The position numbers and the translations under genes were made by a program. DNA of 64,000 nucleotides from Rubrivivax sp. (GTDB lineage Bacteria; Pseudomonadota; Gammaproteobacteria; Burkholderiales; Burkholderiaceae). The stretch is taken from the NCBI GenBank assembly GCA_016790225.1, contig JAEUOZ010000006.1, positions 20,650 to 84,649 of the forward strand, given 5' to 3'. Below are positions 24,164-33,462 of this stretch, in pieces. Within the stretch, counting starts at the first letter, position 1. Every line of letters begins with the position of its first letter. The notes under the pieces are model-generated. The model saw only the letters and a list, made by a program, of their open reading frames with translations, had not been told where the DNA came from and made no database searches.

Positions 24164-26725
24164 TCAAAGGTCGGGGGCGGGCTGCGGGCTGGCGGCGGCC
24201 GACGCCTGCGGTGCCCGCGGCAGGATCACGGTGAATACGGCTCCAGGCGCGCCCGGTTCGCCGCGGGGCGCGGCCGAACGGTTGGCCGCCAGGATCTGCC
24301 CGCCGTGCGCCCGCACGATGCTGCGCGCAATCGCCAGGCCCAGCCCGGTGCCCTGCAGCGCCGCCAGCGGGCGCGATGACTGCACGAAGGGCTCGAAGAT
24401 GGATTCCAGCTCGTCCGGGTGCAGGCCGGGGCCTTCGTCAGCCACCCGCAGTTCGACCTGTTCGGGCAGGACCTCAAGGCTCAGCTCGATGCGGGCGCCA
24501 TACGGCGACAGCCGGATCGCATTGGCCAGCAGGTTGCGCATCACCTGCTGCAGCCGCCCGCCGTCCACGGTCAGCCAGGTCGGCTGCGGCGGCAGCGCCA
24601 GCGGCAGCCTCAGTCCGCGCGCAGCGGCCAGCGGCGCGAGCTCGGCCACCACCTCGCGCAACAGCGCCACCAGATCCTGCGGCGTCGTCTGCAGGCTGAA
24701 GCCCGGGCGATCGAGCCGGGACAAATCCAGCAGCTCGTTCACCAGCACCAGCATGCGATCACCGGCACGGTGGATCTCCTGGAACAGCTCGATGTCTCGC
24801 GGGCTCAGCAGGGCGCGGCGCGAGCCCAGATCGGAGAACCCCAGGATCGCCTGCAGCGGCGTGCGCAGTTCATGGCTGACATTGGCGATGAAGGCCGACT
24901 TGGCCTTGGACGCCCGCTCGGCCATGTCGCGCGCCTCGCGCGTGGCCCGCTCGGCCTCCCGGAACTGGCTCACATCCATGAAGGCGCCCAGAATGCCCTG
25001 CGGCTTGCCCTCCGGCCCCACGATCACCGCCTTGGAGATGGAGATGTCGCGCAGCTGGCCATCGGCGCGCAGCGCCTGGGCCTCGTAGTGCGCCTCGCCA
25101 CCCTCGCTCATGAGCTGCCGATCCCTCTGGTCATGCAGCCGGGCGAGATCCGGCGCATGCGCCAGCGAAGCCAGCGTGCCCACCACCCGGTCGCGCGAGC
25201 GCCCGGTGAAGCTCTCCCAGGCGCGGTTGACCCGCACGTAGCGGTTCATCGTGTCCAGCACCACCATGGGCAGCGGATTGCTCTCGATCAAGGAGCCGTT
25301 GAAGGCCAGCTGCGCGCGCAGCTGGCGCTGCGTGGAGAGCAACTCGGTCATGTCCACCGCGCTGCCGGCAAAGCCCAGCAGATGGCCGCGCTCGAAGAGC
25401 GGCACGACCGTCATCTCCAGCAGGCGGGTCTGGCCATCGGCGTCGACCATGGCGACCTCCGCGCGCTTGGCCAGGCCCTGGGCATCGGCCACGAACAGCG
25501 AAGCCACCAGTTCGCGCGAGGCGGGCGCCACCAGCTGCTCCAGCGGCCGGCCCAGCGCCTGCGCCAGCGGCAGCGCGTGGGCACGCGCCCAGCCGGCGTT
25601 CATCAGCTCCAGCAGGCCCCGGGCATCGGTGCGGAACAGCAGCTCGCGCACGCTGGCAAACACGCCATCCAGCTCGCGAGCCCGTGCCGCCAGCGCCGCC
25701 TGCGCCGCATCCAGCGCCAGACGCGACTGTTCGCGTGCGCGCTGCGCGCGTGCCGCCGCCAGGGACAGCAGCACGATCAGCAGCGCAGCACTCACGCCGG
25801 CCACCACGAACCAGCGCACCCGCTCCACCGTGGCGCTGGTCACCGCCGCATGGTCGATGTCCACCATCACGAACAGGGCATGCTGGCGCAGCGCGCGGAA
25901 CGCGGCGAGCCGCTCGCCCATGCGCAAGCCCGGGCCGATCCACGATCCCTGCTCGCGGCCGGGCAGGTAGCGCTGCAGTGGCACCAGATCCATCAAGCGC
26001 TGCTGGGCCTGCAGGCCGGAGCTGTGCGTGGCAGCGAGAACCTGGCCGTCGAAATCGATCAGCGCTGCCGAGCGCCGCGTGTCGCGCAGCGTCTGCTCCT
26101 GGAAGTTGGCGAAGAGGTCCGGGTTCAGCAGGGCCACCACCAGCCAGGCGGGACGATCACCGCGCTGCACCAGCTGCAGCACCGGCATCACACCCAGGCC
26201 CTGCGGCCCCGACGTTGGCGTGCCCACCAGCGGCAGGCCGCGACCGGCCAGGTAGGGCCGCAGCTCCACCTTGCCCGCCGCGGGCAGCAGCCCCAGCTGG
26301 CGCAGATCGACGCGTGTGCCGCTGTCCACCGTACCGGCGCCGGCCAGCACGCTTCCTTCGCCATCCAGCACCGCCAGCGCCCGCAGCCCTGACTGGTTGG
26401 CCAGGGTCTGGCGCACTGCGCTGGCCAGCTCGGCCGGCGCCATGCCGTCATCGCGCAGCAGCAGATCGGCCAGGGCCGAGGTCGCCTGGCCGGCGCCATC
26501 GATCACGCGCGTGGCATGGTCTTCCAGCACGCGCGCCAGCAGTTCGTGACGCTCCAGCGCCCTGGAACGGTCTTCGCGGAACTGGTACCAGACCAGGGCC
26601 ACGACGGAGGCCAGCAGGGCCAGGGCGAGCAGGCTGCCCGCCAGCCCGAGCATCCGGCTGGAGGCGAAATCGCCGCGCGGGTCGGCGGTTTCCAGCGGGT
26701 CTGGGGCGCTGACCACCGCGCTCAC
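24164..26725 (-). CDS. Membrane histidine kinase with PAS domains
   Basis: This 853-residue sensor kinase has one membrane segment at about 25-47, a periplasmic sensor of about 260 residues (dCache-like by layout), a second membrane segment at about 306-328, two PAS regions (about 355-470 and 480-600), HisKA with phospho-acceptor His618 (NVSHELRTPL) and HATPase_c with NAIRLSPYG, ADEGPGLHP and GTGLGLAIA. It begins with GTG 26725 inside the stop of the solute-binding-protein gene (GTGA overlap), so the two are made together. It has no receiver domain; the divergent regulators at 27.6-29.1 kb are the likely partners. Confidence 0.9.
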   Translation of the reverse strand: MSAVVSAPDPLETADPRGDFASSRMLGLAGSLLALALLASVVALVWYQFREDRSRALERHELLARVLEDHATRVIDGAGQATSALADLLLRDDGMAPAELASAVRQTLANQSGLRALAVLDGEGSVLAGAGTVDSGTRVDLRQLGLLPAAGKVELRPYLAGRGLPLVGTPTSGPQGLGVMPVLQLVQRGDRPAWLVVALLNPDLFANFQEQTLRDTRRSAALIDFDGQVLAATHSSGLQAQQRLMDLVPLQRYLPGREQGSWIGPGLRMGERLAAFRALRQHALFVMVDIDHAAVTSATVERVRWFVVAGVSAALLIVLLSLAAARAQRAREQSRLALDAAQAALAARARELDGVFASVRELLFRTDARGLLELMNAGWARAHALPLAQALGRPLEQLVAPASRELVASLFVADAQGLAKRAEVAMVDADGQTRLLEMTVVPLFERGHLLGFAGSAVDMTELLSTQRQLRAQLAFNGSLIESNPLPMVVLDTMNRYVRVNRAWESFTGRSRDRVVGTLASLAHAPDLARLHDQRDRQLMSEGGEAHYEAQALRADGQLRDISISKAVIVGPEGKPQGILGAFMDVSQFREAERATREARDMAERASKAKSAFIANVSHELRTPLQAILGFSDLGSRRALLSPRDIELFQEIHRAGDRMLVLVNELLDLSRLDRPGFSLQTTPQDLVALLREVVAELAPLAAARGLRLPLALPPQPTWLTVDGGRLQQVMRNLLANAIRLSPYGARIELSLEVLPEQVELRVADEGPGLHPDELESIFEPFVQSSRPLAALQGTGLGLAIARSIVRAHGGQILAANRSAAPRGEPGAPGAVFTVILPRAPQASAAASPQPAPDL

Positions 26726-27561
26726 GGAAGCCTCAAGATCGGCAGCAGGCCATGGCGTTCGGCGGCGGCGCGCAGCCGGCCGTCTGCCTGCACGCGGGCC
26801 ACGAAGCGGTCCACCTCCGCCCACCAGACCTCGTCACCCGGGCGCACCGCATAGGCATAGGGCAGCACATGGAACGGCGCGGGCGGTTCGATCAGGACGG
26901 CCCAGTCGGCGTTGTCCAGCAGCCGACGGCTGTAGGGATAGTCGGTCATGAAGACGTCGATGCGGCCGGCCTGCAGCTCGCGCTCACGCGTGTCGGGAGA
27001 CGAAACGCTGACCAGCCTGGCATGGCGCAGTCGCGCCTTCATCACGGGCTCCATGAAGGTCCCGGCCGCGACGCCCACGGCCACGCCCGGCTGATCGATG
27101 TCCTGCCAGCGCCGGATCACGCGGTTGGAGCGCGTGGTGACGGCGTAGATGTCGCTCTGCAGATAGGGGCGCGTGAAGCGCAGCGAGGCCTCGCGCTGCG
27201 GCAGCACGCCCACGGCGAACATCGCCACGTCGCAGCGCTTGGCGCGCAGATCATCGATCAGCCGCGTGAAGGAGGAATCGACCGTCTCCAGGCGCACGCC
27301 CAGATCGCGCGCAAAGGCTCCAGCCAGGTCGATGTCGATGCCGGACAGCCGCCCGGTGCGCGGGTCGCGGTAGGTGACGCCGTAGTAATCGGGCCAGATG
27401 CATACACGCACCGCTTCAGCCGCACGTACCCGATGCAGCACCGAGCCGCCCCAGGCTGGTGCATACGCCGCGATCAGGCCCAGCGCAGCCAGCCACCCGG
27501 CGCACGCCCGCCTCCCGCGCCCACGAAGTCGACCGTCAGTCAAGTCGCGCATTTTTCGCAT
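26722..27561 (-). CDS. Periplasmic solute-binding protein (family 3), kinase partner
   Basis: This 279-residue protein has a basic N-terminus and a hydrophobic signal segment (ACAGWLAALGLIAAYAPAWG), then an SBP_bac_3 fold: VRVCIWPDYYGVTYRDPRTG, LSGIDIDLAGAFARDLG, DVAMFAVGVLPQREASLRFT and DVFMTDYPYSRRLL. No ABC permease or ATPase is nearby. It overlaps the histidine kinase gene by 4 nt, so it probably presents a ligand to the kinase's periplasmic domain rather than feeding transport. ATG 27552 is an alternative start. The ligand (an amino acid or small organic cation would fit the family) is unknown. Confidence 0.85.
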   Translation of the reverse strand: MRKMRDLTDGRLRGRGRRACAGWLAALGLIAAYAPAWGGSVLHRVRAAEAVRVCIWPDYYGVTYRDPRTGRLSGIDIDLAGAFARDLGVRLETVDSSFTRLIDDLRAKRCDVAMFAVGVLPQREASLRFTRPYLQSDIYAVTTRSNRVIRRWQDIDQPGVAVGVAAGTFMEPVMKARLRHARLVSVSSPDTRERELQAGRIDVFMTDYPYSRRLLDNADWAVLIEPPAPFHVLPYAYAVRPGDEVWWAEVDRFVARVQADGRLRAAAERHGLLPILRLP

Positions 27562-27596
27562 TTATAGCTTTTGAAAGCGGCTGGTGGCTCGGGGGT

Positions 27597-27612
27597 CAAT
27601 TCGGCAGAATTG
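27597..27612. promoter_or_regulatory. Perfect dyad just before a response-regulator start codon
   Basis: CAATTC-GGCA-GAATTG is a perfect 6-bp inverted repeat with a 4-nt centre. It ends 4 nt before the ATG at 27617, where the ribosome binding site should be. It could be an operator for the HTH protein encoded directly downstream, or an RNA hairpin limiting translation. Confidence 0.4.
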
Positions 27613-27616
27613 GCGA

Positions 27617-28258
27617 ATGGTCATTTCACCGCCCAACGACGACCTCTCGTCGGACAACTGCTCCACCATCGAGGCGGCGCGGATGCTGGGCCTGGCCGTG
27701 CGTTCGGTCCAGCTGATGGTGGACCGCGGGGAGCTGGAGGCCTGGAAGACGCCCGGCGGCCATCGCCGCATCTCGCGCGCCTCGCTGCGAGCCTGGATCG
27801 ATCGCCGCGGGCAGACGGGCAGCGCGGCACCGCCGCAAACGTCGGACCCCATCCTGCGCGAAGGCCGGCCGCCCCGCGTGCTGCTGATCGAGGATTCGGC
27901 GCACTACCAGAACCTGGTGGGGCTGCTGGTGCGCCAGGCCCTGCCCCAGGTGGAACTGCATGTGGCCGAAGACGGCATCGCCGGCCTGGCAATGGCCGGC
28001 AAGCTGGATCCCGAGCTGCTGATCATCGACATCCTGCTGCCGGGCATCGACGGAGCGACGCTGATCGCCAGTCTGCGCTCGCACCAGCAGTTCCAGCGCA
28101 TGTCGCTGATGGTGGTGACCTCGCTCGAGGGCAGCCAGCGCGACCCCTATGCCTTCGCGCTGCAGGGCCTGCCGGTGGTGCACAAGACGCGCCTGGTGGC
28201 CGAGCTGCCGCGCCTGCTGGAGCGCTGGCACCTGGGTCTGCCCAGACGCGGTGGCTGA
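27617..28258 (+). CDS. Response regulator with N-terminal excisionase/MerR-like HTH
   Basis: This 213-residue protein has an HTH_17-type DNA-binding domain first (about 13-63; STIEAARMLGLAVRSVQLMVDRGELEAWKTPGGHRR is the typical helix-turn-helix plus wing) and a receiver domain second (about 86-205) with acidic IED, phospho-acceptor D138 in IIDILLPG, and a Lys in VHKTRL. Having the DNA-binding part ahead of the receiver is the reverse of common response regulators. It is divergent from the solute-binding-protein/kinase pair with only 55 nt between, so a shared regulatory region is likely. The start is the first ATG before the HTH. Confidence 0.87.
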   Translation: MVISPPNDDLSSDNCSTIEAARMLGLAVRSVQLMVDRGELEAWKTPGGHRRISRASLRAWIDRRGQTGSAAPPQTSDPILREGRPPRVLLIEDSAHYQNLVGLLVRQALPQVELHVAEDGIAGLAMAGKLDPELLIIDILLPGIDGATLIASLRSHQQFQRMSLMVVTSLEGSQRDPYAFALQGLPVVHKTRLVAELPRLLERWHLGLPRRGG

Positions 28259-28273
28259 AGACCCGCGTTGGAC

Positions 28274-29098
28274 ATGACGCCGGCGCTGCCGCGCGTGCTG
28301 CTGGTGGAGGACGATGCAGCCATCCGCCACTTCGTCAGCCTGAGCCTGGAAACGCTGGCGCTGGAGCTGCACAGCTGCGGCTCGCTTGAACAGGCGCGTG
28401 AGGCGCTGCGCAGCGGGCCGTTTGCCCTGGTGCTGCTGGATCTGATGCTGCCCGATGGCTCCGGCCTGGAGCTGCTGCCGCCGGCCCTCGCGACGCCGGG
28501 TGGAGCCGCCACGAAGTGGGTGGTCTTCAGCGCCGGCCTGACGCCCGAGCCGGAGCAAGGCCTGCGGGCTCTCGGCGTGTGGGCGCTGCTGCGCAAGCCG
28601 GTGAGCGTGGACATCCTGCGCAGCTGCGTGGCGCAGGCCCTGGCCGAGGCGCCTGACTGCCCGGGCGCGGACACGGTCCTCCCGGCTCCCGAAGCGTCCG
28701 ACCAGGACGTCGACGCCCGGGCTGACGCGGCCTTGCCGCAAGCCGAGGGCTACACGCCCGAAGGCCTTTTCGACGATGGCTCCGACCCCGCTGAGCGCGC
28801 GGCAGTGCAGGCCTACTTCGAAGGCGACAGGGCCTTGTTCGAGTTGATGAAGCGCAGCACGCTCCCGCGTCTGGAGGCGGATCGGCGCAGCGGCGATGCC
28901 GCCTGGGCGCGCAGTGATGCCGCGGCGCTGCGGCGGCTGGCGCACAGCCTGAAATCGGTGATGCGCCTGATCGGCCGACCGCAGGCGGCCCTTCTCGCGC
29001 AGCGGCTTGAAATGGCAGCGCAGCACGGCACGCGCGACGAGGTGGCCGAAGCCTGGGCCCTGCTGCGCCCTTGCCTGGGCGGCGCGCAAGACACCTGA
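28274..29098 (+). CDS. Receiver-Hpt protein (phosphorelay component)
   Basis: This 274-residue protein has a receiver domain at 7-120 (LLVEDDAAIRH, phospho-acceptor D56 in LLDLMLPDGSG, Lys in LLRKPVS), a linker, and an Hpt domain at about 175-270 with phospho-acceptor His in RRLAHSLKSVMRLIG (H224). It has no DNA-binding or catalytic output, so it probably passes phosphate on within a relay with the kinase and the HTH-receiver protein encoded 15 nt upstream. A TTG 6 nt upstream is a possible alternative start. Confidence 0.88.
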   Translation: MTPALPRVLLVEDDAAIRHFVSLSLETLALELHSCGSLEQAREALRSGPFALVLLDLMLPDGSGLELLPPALATPGGAATKWVVFSAGLTPEPEQGLRALGVWALLRKPVSVDILRSCVAQALAEAPDCPGADTVLPAPEASDQDVDARADAALPQAEGYTPEGLFDDGSDPAERAAVQAYFEGDRALFELMKRSTLPRLEADRRSGDAAWARSDAAALRRLAHSLKSVMRLIGRPQAALLAQRLEMAAQHGTRDEVAEAWALLRPCLGGAQDT

Positions 29099-29163
29099 CG
29101 ACAGATCGGCCATGCGCCCCGCAGGGGCCGGCAGCCGCAGGCAGCCCTCCACGCCCGGCGCCG

Positions 29164-29853
29164 TCAGGCCGCAGCCATGCCGTGGCGGGACTTGGCCGCC
29201 GCCGTCGCATCACTGGCCAGAAAGCGCAGCAGGCCCAGCGTCGCTTCGGGCCGCGTGCTGCTGCTGCACAGGCCGGCAGAGAACACCGTCTCGGCCTGGA
29301 TCTGGGGCGGCAGCGGGCCGACCACGCTGATGCCCGGCTGGTTCAGCAGTTCGCTGAGCTGCTGGAAGCCCAGCGCCACGCGCCCTTCGGCCACCAGGCT
29401 GCCAACCGGCACGCCGGGCGGCGCCTGCACCGTGCGTTCGCGCACGGCCGCGGCAATTCCCCAACGTTCGAAAAGATGCAGCAGGTGCGTGCCGCTGGGG
29501 CCGGTGGAATAGCCCACGCTGGAGGCGGCCAGCACGGCCGCGCGCACCGCCAGTTCGCTGCCGATGTCCGGCCGGGGCGTGCCTTCGCGCACGGCGATGG
29601 CGATGCCCGAACGCGCCACGTCGCAGCGGCTGCCCGCCACCACACGACCGGCCGCGATGAGCTGCTCGATCGCGGCCGAGGCCAGCACGACGGCGTCGAA
29701 GGCTTCGCCGGCCAGCACGCGGCGTGCCGCATCCACGCCGCCCACGGATTCCTGCAGCACCGATGCACCGCCTTCGGCCCGGTGCTGCGCCAGGAGTTCG
29801 GCCAGCAGCTGGCGCGTGGCCATGGACGAAATGAGTCGGAGTTCGGTGGACAT
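29164..29853 (-). CDS. ModA-like substrate-binding-domain protein without signal peptide
   Basis: This 229-residue protein has the fold of molybdate-type binding proteins: the N-terminal LRLISSMATRQLLAELLAQH, DAVVLASAAIEQLIAAGR, SGIAIAVREGTPRPDI, GYSTGPSGTHLL and GFQQLSELLNQPGI. No signal peptide or lipobox is visible, so it may be cytoplasmic, as in several Burkholderiales proteins of this type. No transport genes adjoin. ATG 29853 has GGGAG upstream; an earlier GTG 18 nt before is less likely. The ligand is unknown. Confidence 0.78.
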   Translation of the reverse strand: MSTELRLISSMATRQLLAELLAQHRAEGGASVLQESVGGVDAARRVLAGEAFDAVVLASAAIEQLIAAGRVVAGSRCDVARSGIAIAVREGTPRPDIGSELAVRAAVLAASSVGYSTGPSGTHLLHLFERWGIAAAVRERTVQAPPGVPVGSLVAEGRVALGFQQLSELLNQPGISVVGPLPPQIQAETVFSAGLCSSSTRPEATLGLLRFLASDATAAAKSRHGMAAA

Positions 29854-29980
29854 GGTGGCGCTCTCCCGCACGGTGCGAGCTTAAGCGATCGCACAGGCAC
29901 GGCCGCACCGCACAAGCCCGCTGCGCGGGACGCGGCGCCCGCGGCATCATGCAGGCCTGTCCCAGCCCGAGAAGAAGCCC

Positions 29981-30721
29981 ATGAGCCTGCACGACCGTCC
30001 CTATGCCCTCAACGCCCCGGTGGCCGATCCCGCCAGCGTGGACGCGGCCATCCTCTCGCGCGGTTCGGTGCGCGGCTTCCTGCCCACGCCCGTGCCGCGC
30101 GCCACGATCGAGCACCTGCTGATGCTCGCGGGCCAGGCGCCTTCGGGCACGAATACCCAGCCCTGGCGCGTCTATGTGGCCAGCGGCGAACAGCGTGAGC
30201 GCATCGAGCGCGAAGTCTGCGCCGCGCACGATGCGGCCCGCGCCGCCGCGGCCAGCGGTGCCGCAGCGATGGTGACGGAGGAATACGACTACTACCCCAC
30301 GCAGTGGTTCGACCCCTATCTGGCAAGGCGCCGCGAAAACGGCTGGGGCCTGTACGGCACGCTGGGCATCGGCAAGGCGGACAAGGACGCCATGCACGCC
30401 CAGCACCAGGCGAATTTCCGCTTCTTCGGCGCACCCGTGGGCCTGTTCTTCACGGTGGACCGCCGCCTGGGCCGCGGATCGCTGGTGGACATGGGCATGT
30501 TCCTGCAGACCCTCATGATCGCCGCCCGCGCGCACGGACTGGATACCTGCCCGCAGGCCGCCTGGAATACCTTCGGCGGCCTGGTGCGGCAGCTCATCGG
30601 TGCGGGCGAGCACGAGATGCTGGTCTGCGGCATGTCGCTGGGCCATGTGGATGCCGAAGCCCGCGCCAACCGCTTCCGTGCCACGCGCGAGCCGGTGGAG
30701 AGCTTCACCCGCTGGCTGTGA
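29981..30721 (+). CDS. Nitroreductase family FMN oxidoreductase
   Basis: This 246-residue protein has the nitroreductase FMN-binding motifs: ILSRGSVRGFLPTPVP (Arg-Ser-type start), LAGQAPSGTNTQPWRVYV and the C-terminal MSLGHVDAEARANRFRATREPVESF. The length and YDYYPTQWFDPYLARRRENGWGLY segment match a group often annotated as nitrobenzoate or quinone reductases. FMN-dependent NAD(P)H oxidation is expected; the electron acceptor is unknown. It is divergent from the ModA-like gene across 127 nt. Confidence 0.9.
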   Translation: MSLHDRPYALNAPVADPASVDAAILSRGSVRGFLPTPVPRATIEHLLMLAGQAPSGTNTQPWRVYVASGEQRERIEREVCAAHDAARAAAASGAAAMVTEEYDYYPTQWFDPYLARRRENGWGLYGTLGIGKADKDAMHAQHQANFRFFGAPVGLFFTVDRRLGRGSLVDMGMFLQTLMIAARAHGLDTCPQAAWNTFGGLVRQLIGAGEHEMLVCGMSLGHVDAEARANRFRATREPVESFTRWL

Positions 30722-30824
30722 TCGCAGGCAAGCGCGCCGGTCACCGGGTCCGTGCGCAGCAGCGGGGATCCAACACGCCGGCATCGCGGCCGCCGTCTTG
30801 TGCGCACCTCCAAGCCCAGGAATC

Positions 30825-31802
30825 ATGAACCGACGCCACGTCCTGATGACCCTCACGCCACCCTCTCTGGCCCTGACGCTGCCCACGCTGGGAGGCTGCC
30901 AGCTCGCCCCGGGCGCCGCAGTCAGCGCACCGGCGGCAGCGGCGGCACCGGCCAGCACGAGCCCGCTGCCCCGCGCCCGACTCGGCCGTCTGGAGCGGAT
31001 GGACCGCTTCGCCTCGCGGCATGTGGATCCGCGGCCGGTGGATGTCTGGCTGCCGCCCGGCTATGACGGCCAGCGGCCGCACGCGGTGCTCTACATGCAT
31101 GACGGCCAGATGGTGTTCGATGCCGACACCACGTGGAACCGCCAGGCCTGGGAAGCCGATGTGGTGGCGGCGCCGCTGATCGCCGCGGGTCGCCTGCGCG
31201 ACTTCATCATCGTGGCCCCGCACAACAACGGCGCGCGCCGGCACGCGGAGTTCTATCCGCAGAAGTTCCTGCCGCACCTGCCGCCGGCGGTGCGCACCGA
31301 ATTCAGCGCGCGCGCGCTGCAGGATCGGCCGGCGAGTGATGCCTACCTGCGCTTCCTGGTGGAAGAACTCAAGCCGGCGATCGATGCCCGCTACCGCACA
31401 CGTCCCGGCCGGGAGGACACCGTCCTGCTGGGCTCCAGCATGGGCGGATTGATCTCGGTCTACGGCCTGCTGGAGCATCCGCAGGTCTTCGGCGCCGCCG
31501 CTGCCCTGTCGGTGCACTGGATTGCGATCCGCGAGGCCAATGAGCCCTTCCCGGCTGCGGCGCTGGCCTATCTGAAGGAGCGCCTGCCGCCGCCGGGCGG
31601 CCTGCGCCTCTACCAGGACCGGGGCACGACGCAGCTGGACGCCCAGTATGCGCAAGCCCAGCAGCGCATCGACAGCCTGCTGCAAGAGCGCGGCTTCGGA
31701 CCGCCGCAGGTGGTCTCGCGCGTCTTCGAGGGCACGGGCCACAACGAGCGCGACTGGCACGCGCGCCTGGGCATTCCGCTGGAATTCCTGCTGGGTCGCT
31801 GA
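30825..31802 (+). CDS. Lipoprotein esterase (putative esterase D / IroE-like)
   Basis: This 325-residue protein has a long signal with a lipobox (TLGGC, about residue 25) and is probably anchored in the envelope. The hydrolase domain has DVWLPPGYDGQRPHAVLYMHDGQ, the Ser elbow GSSMGG (Ser about 205), and a C-terminal His in EGTGHNERDWHARL, the pattern of esterase-D/enterochelin-esterase-type enzymes. A second protein of this type is encoded at 61.2 kb in the same window (MHDGQNVFD, GGSSLGG). ATG 30825 is supported by AGGA and by the signal peptide. The substrate is unknown. Confidence 0.85.
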   Translation: MNRRHVLMTLTPPSLALTLPTLGGCQLAPGAAVSAPAAAAAPASTSPLPRARLGRLERMDRFASRHVDPRPVDVWLPPGYDGQRPHAVLYMHDGQMVFDADTTWNRQAWEADVVAAPLIAAGRLRDFIIVAPHNNGARRHAEFYPQKFLPHLPPAVRTEFSARALQDRPASDAYLRFLVEELKPAIDARYRTRPGREDTVLLGSSMGGLISVYGLLEHPQVFGAAAALSVHWIAIREANEPFPAAALAYLKERLPPPGGLRLYQDRGTTQLDAQYAQAQQRIDSLLQERGFGPPQVVSRVFEGTGHNERDWHARLGIPLEFLLGR

Positions 31803-31868
31803 GGCGCGCGCGGTCGTCAAGCCGCGGGCGCTGCTTCCGGCCTCGGTGACCGGATCTCAGGACAAAGG

Positions 31869-33425
31869 TCAGCCGAGCTGCGGCTGGACGCGGAAGCGTT
31901 CCACCGCCTGCGCAAGCTGCTGAGCCTGCTGTTTCAGGCTCTGGGCCGCGGCGGCACTCTCCTGCACCAGCGCCGCGTTGTGCTGCGTGCCTTCGTCCAT
32001 GCGGCTCACCGCTTCGCCCACCTGCGCGACGCCGGCGCTCTGTTCCTGGCTGGCTCGCGTGATTTCGCCCACGATGGTGCTGACCCGCTGGATGGAATCG
32101 ACGATGTCCTGCATGGCCCGGCCGGCCCGGTCGGCCTGCTGGGAGCCGGTCTCCACGCGCTCCACGCTGGCCTGGATCAGACCCTTGATCTCGCGCGCGG
32201 CATCGGCGCTGCGCTTGGCCAGGCTGCGCACCTCCGCGGCGACGACGGCAAAGCCGCGCCCTTGCTCACCCGCGCGGGCCGCCTCGACGGCCGCGTTGAG
32301 CGCCAGGATGTTGGTCTGGAACGCGATGCTGTCGATGACGCCCGTGATGTCGGCAATGCGGCGGCTGCTGTCGTTGATGGCCCGCATGGTCTGCACGACA
32401 TCGCCCACGACCTGACCGCCGGACTGCGCCGTGGACGAAGCGCCCTGCGCCATCCGGTGCGCCTCCTGCGCATGCTCGGCCGTCTGGCGCACCGTGCTGC
32501 CCAGCTGTTCCATGGACGAGGCGGTCTGCTGCAGCGCGGCTGCCTGCTGCTCGGTGCGCTGCGAAAGATCCTGGTTGCCCTGCGCGATCTGCGCACTGGC
32601 CGTGGCCACGCTCTCGCTGCCTCGGCGCACGTCGTCGATCACCGAACCCAGGGTCGTGCTCATCTGGTTCATGGCCCTGAGCAGCTGCGCGGCCTCGTCG
32701 CGCCCCGCCGCTTCCTCGCGATGCGACAGATCGCCATCGCCCACACGACGCGCCATGGCCACGGCCTGCGCCAGCGGCCGCGTGACGCTGCCCACGATGG
32801 CGGCCGCCGCCAGCAGCGCCAGCAACATGCCCGCAGCGCCCACCGCCAGCGCGATGACCCGCGCCCTGGCCAGCAGCGCACCCACCTGCGTCTCGGCCTC
32901 GGTGGCGCGCTGCTGTTGTCGTTCGTTGAGCTGCTGCAGCGCGGCGAAGAAGGGCGTCATCATCGGCGTCATCTCTTCGTCGGCGGCAAACGCGGCCTCG
33001 GTCTGCTTGCCGGCCTGCACCATGCCGGCAATGCGCTTGACGCCGGCGTGGTACGTGGTGTGCCGTTTGCGGATGTCTTCGATCAAGGCCTGATCCTCGG
33101 TACCGGCATAACGGGACGCGAGTTCGCCCAGGCGGCTGATGATCGTGCCGTTGCGCTGCTCCAGGCCCTGCGCCAGCTGCTTCTGCTGGGTTTCGCTGGG
33201 GGAGACCAGCATCTGCAGGCTGTCGATGGCGTTCTGCTTGGCCAGGGCCTGGATCTCGCCGGCCTGGGCCAGCAACGCGCGGCTCTGGGCCGCCGCGGCC
33301 GCCTGATCGGCCACGCGCAGGCGGCTGATCTCGAAGGCGCCGACGCTGAGCGCGAGTGCGGCCACGGCAGCCCCGAAACCCAACCAGACGCGCGGCCCGA
33401 TGGGCAATTGGCGCAAGCCCGACAT
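31869..33425 (-). CDS. Methyl-accepting chemotaxis protein
   Basis: This 518-residue chemoreceptor has a membrane segment at about 14-33, a periplasmic four-helix-type domain (about 35-185), a second membrane segment ([23 protein letters not shown]), HAMP, and a long cytoplasmic signalling domain with the conserved hairpin tip ([20 protein letters not shown], then [14 protein letters not shown]). No NWETF-type CheR tether is at the C-terminus (RVQPQLG). A small exported protein gene lies 37 nt upstream on the same strand, probably in one transcript. No che genes are in this window. The ligand is unknown. Confidence 0.95.
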   Translation of the reverse strand: MSGLRQLPIGPRVWLGFGAAVAALALSVGAFEISRLRVADQAAAAAQSRALLAQAGEIQALAKQNAIDSLQMLVSPSETQQKQLAQGLEQRNGTIISRLGELASRYAGTEDQALIEDIRKRHTTYHAGVKRIAGMVQAGKQTEAAFAADEEMTPMMTPFFAALQQLNERQQQRATEAETQVGALLARARVIALAVGAAGMLLALLAAAAIVGSVTRPLAQAVAMARRVGDGDLSHREEAAGRDEAAQLLRAMNQMSTTLGSVIDDVRRGSESVATASAQIAQGNQDLSQRTEQQAAALQQTASSMEQLGSTVRQTAEHAQEAHRMAQGASSTAQSGGQVVGDVVQTMRAINDSSRRIADITGVIDSIAFQTNILALNAAVEAARAGEQGRGFAVVAAEVRSLAKRSADAAREIKGLIQASVERVETGSQQADRAGRAMQDIVDSIQRVSTIVGEITRASQEQSAGVAQVGEAVSRMDEGTQHNAALVQESAAAAQSLKQQAQQLAQAVERFRVQPQLG

Positions 33426-33462
33426 GGCAGTCCTCCTCAGGATCGGTGGATGACGGCTGACA

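Noticed and set aside
23913..24167. An 84-residue minus-strand frame in the helicase-kinase gap
   Set aside because: Overlaps the end of the helicase gene, no ribosome site, no plausible protein composition.
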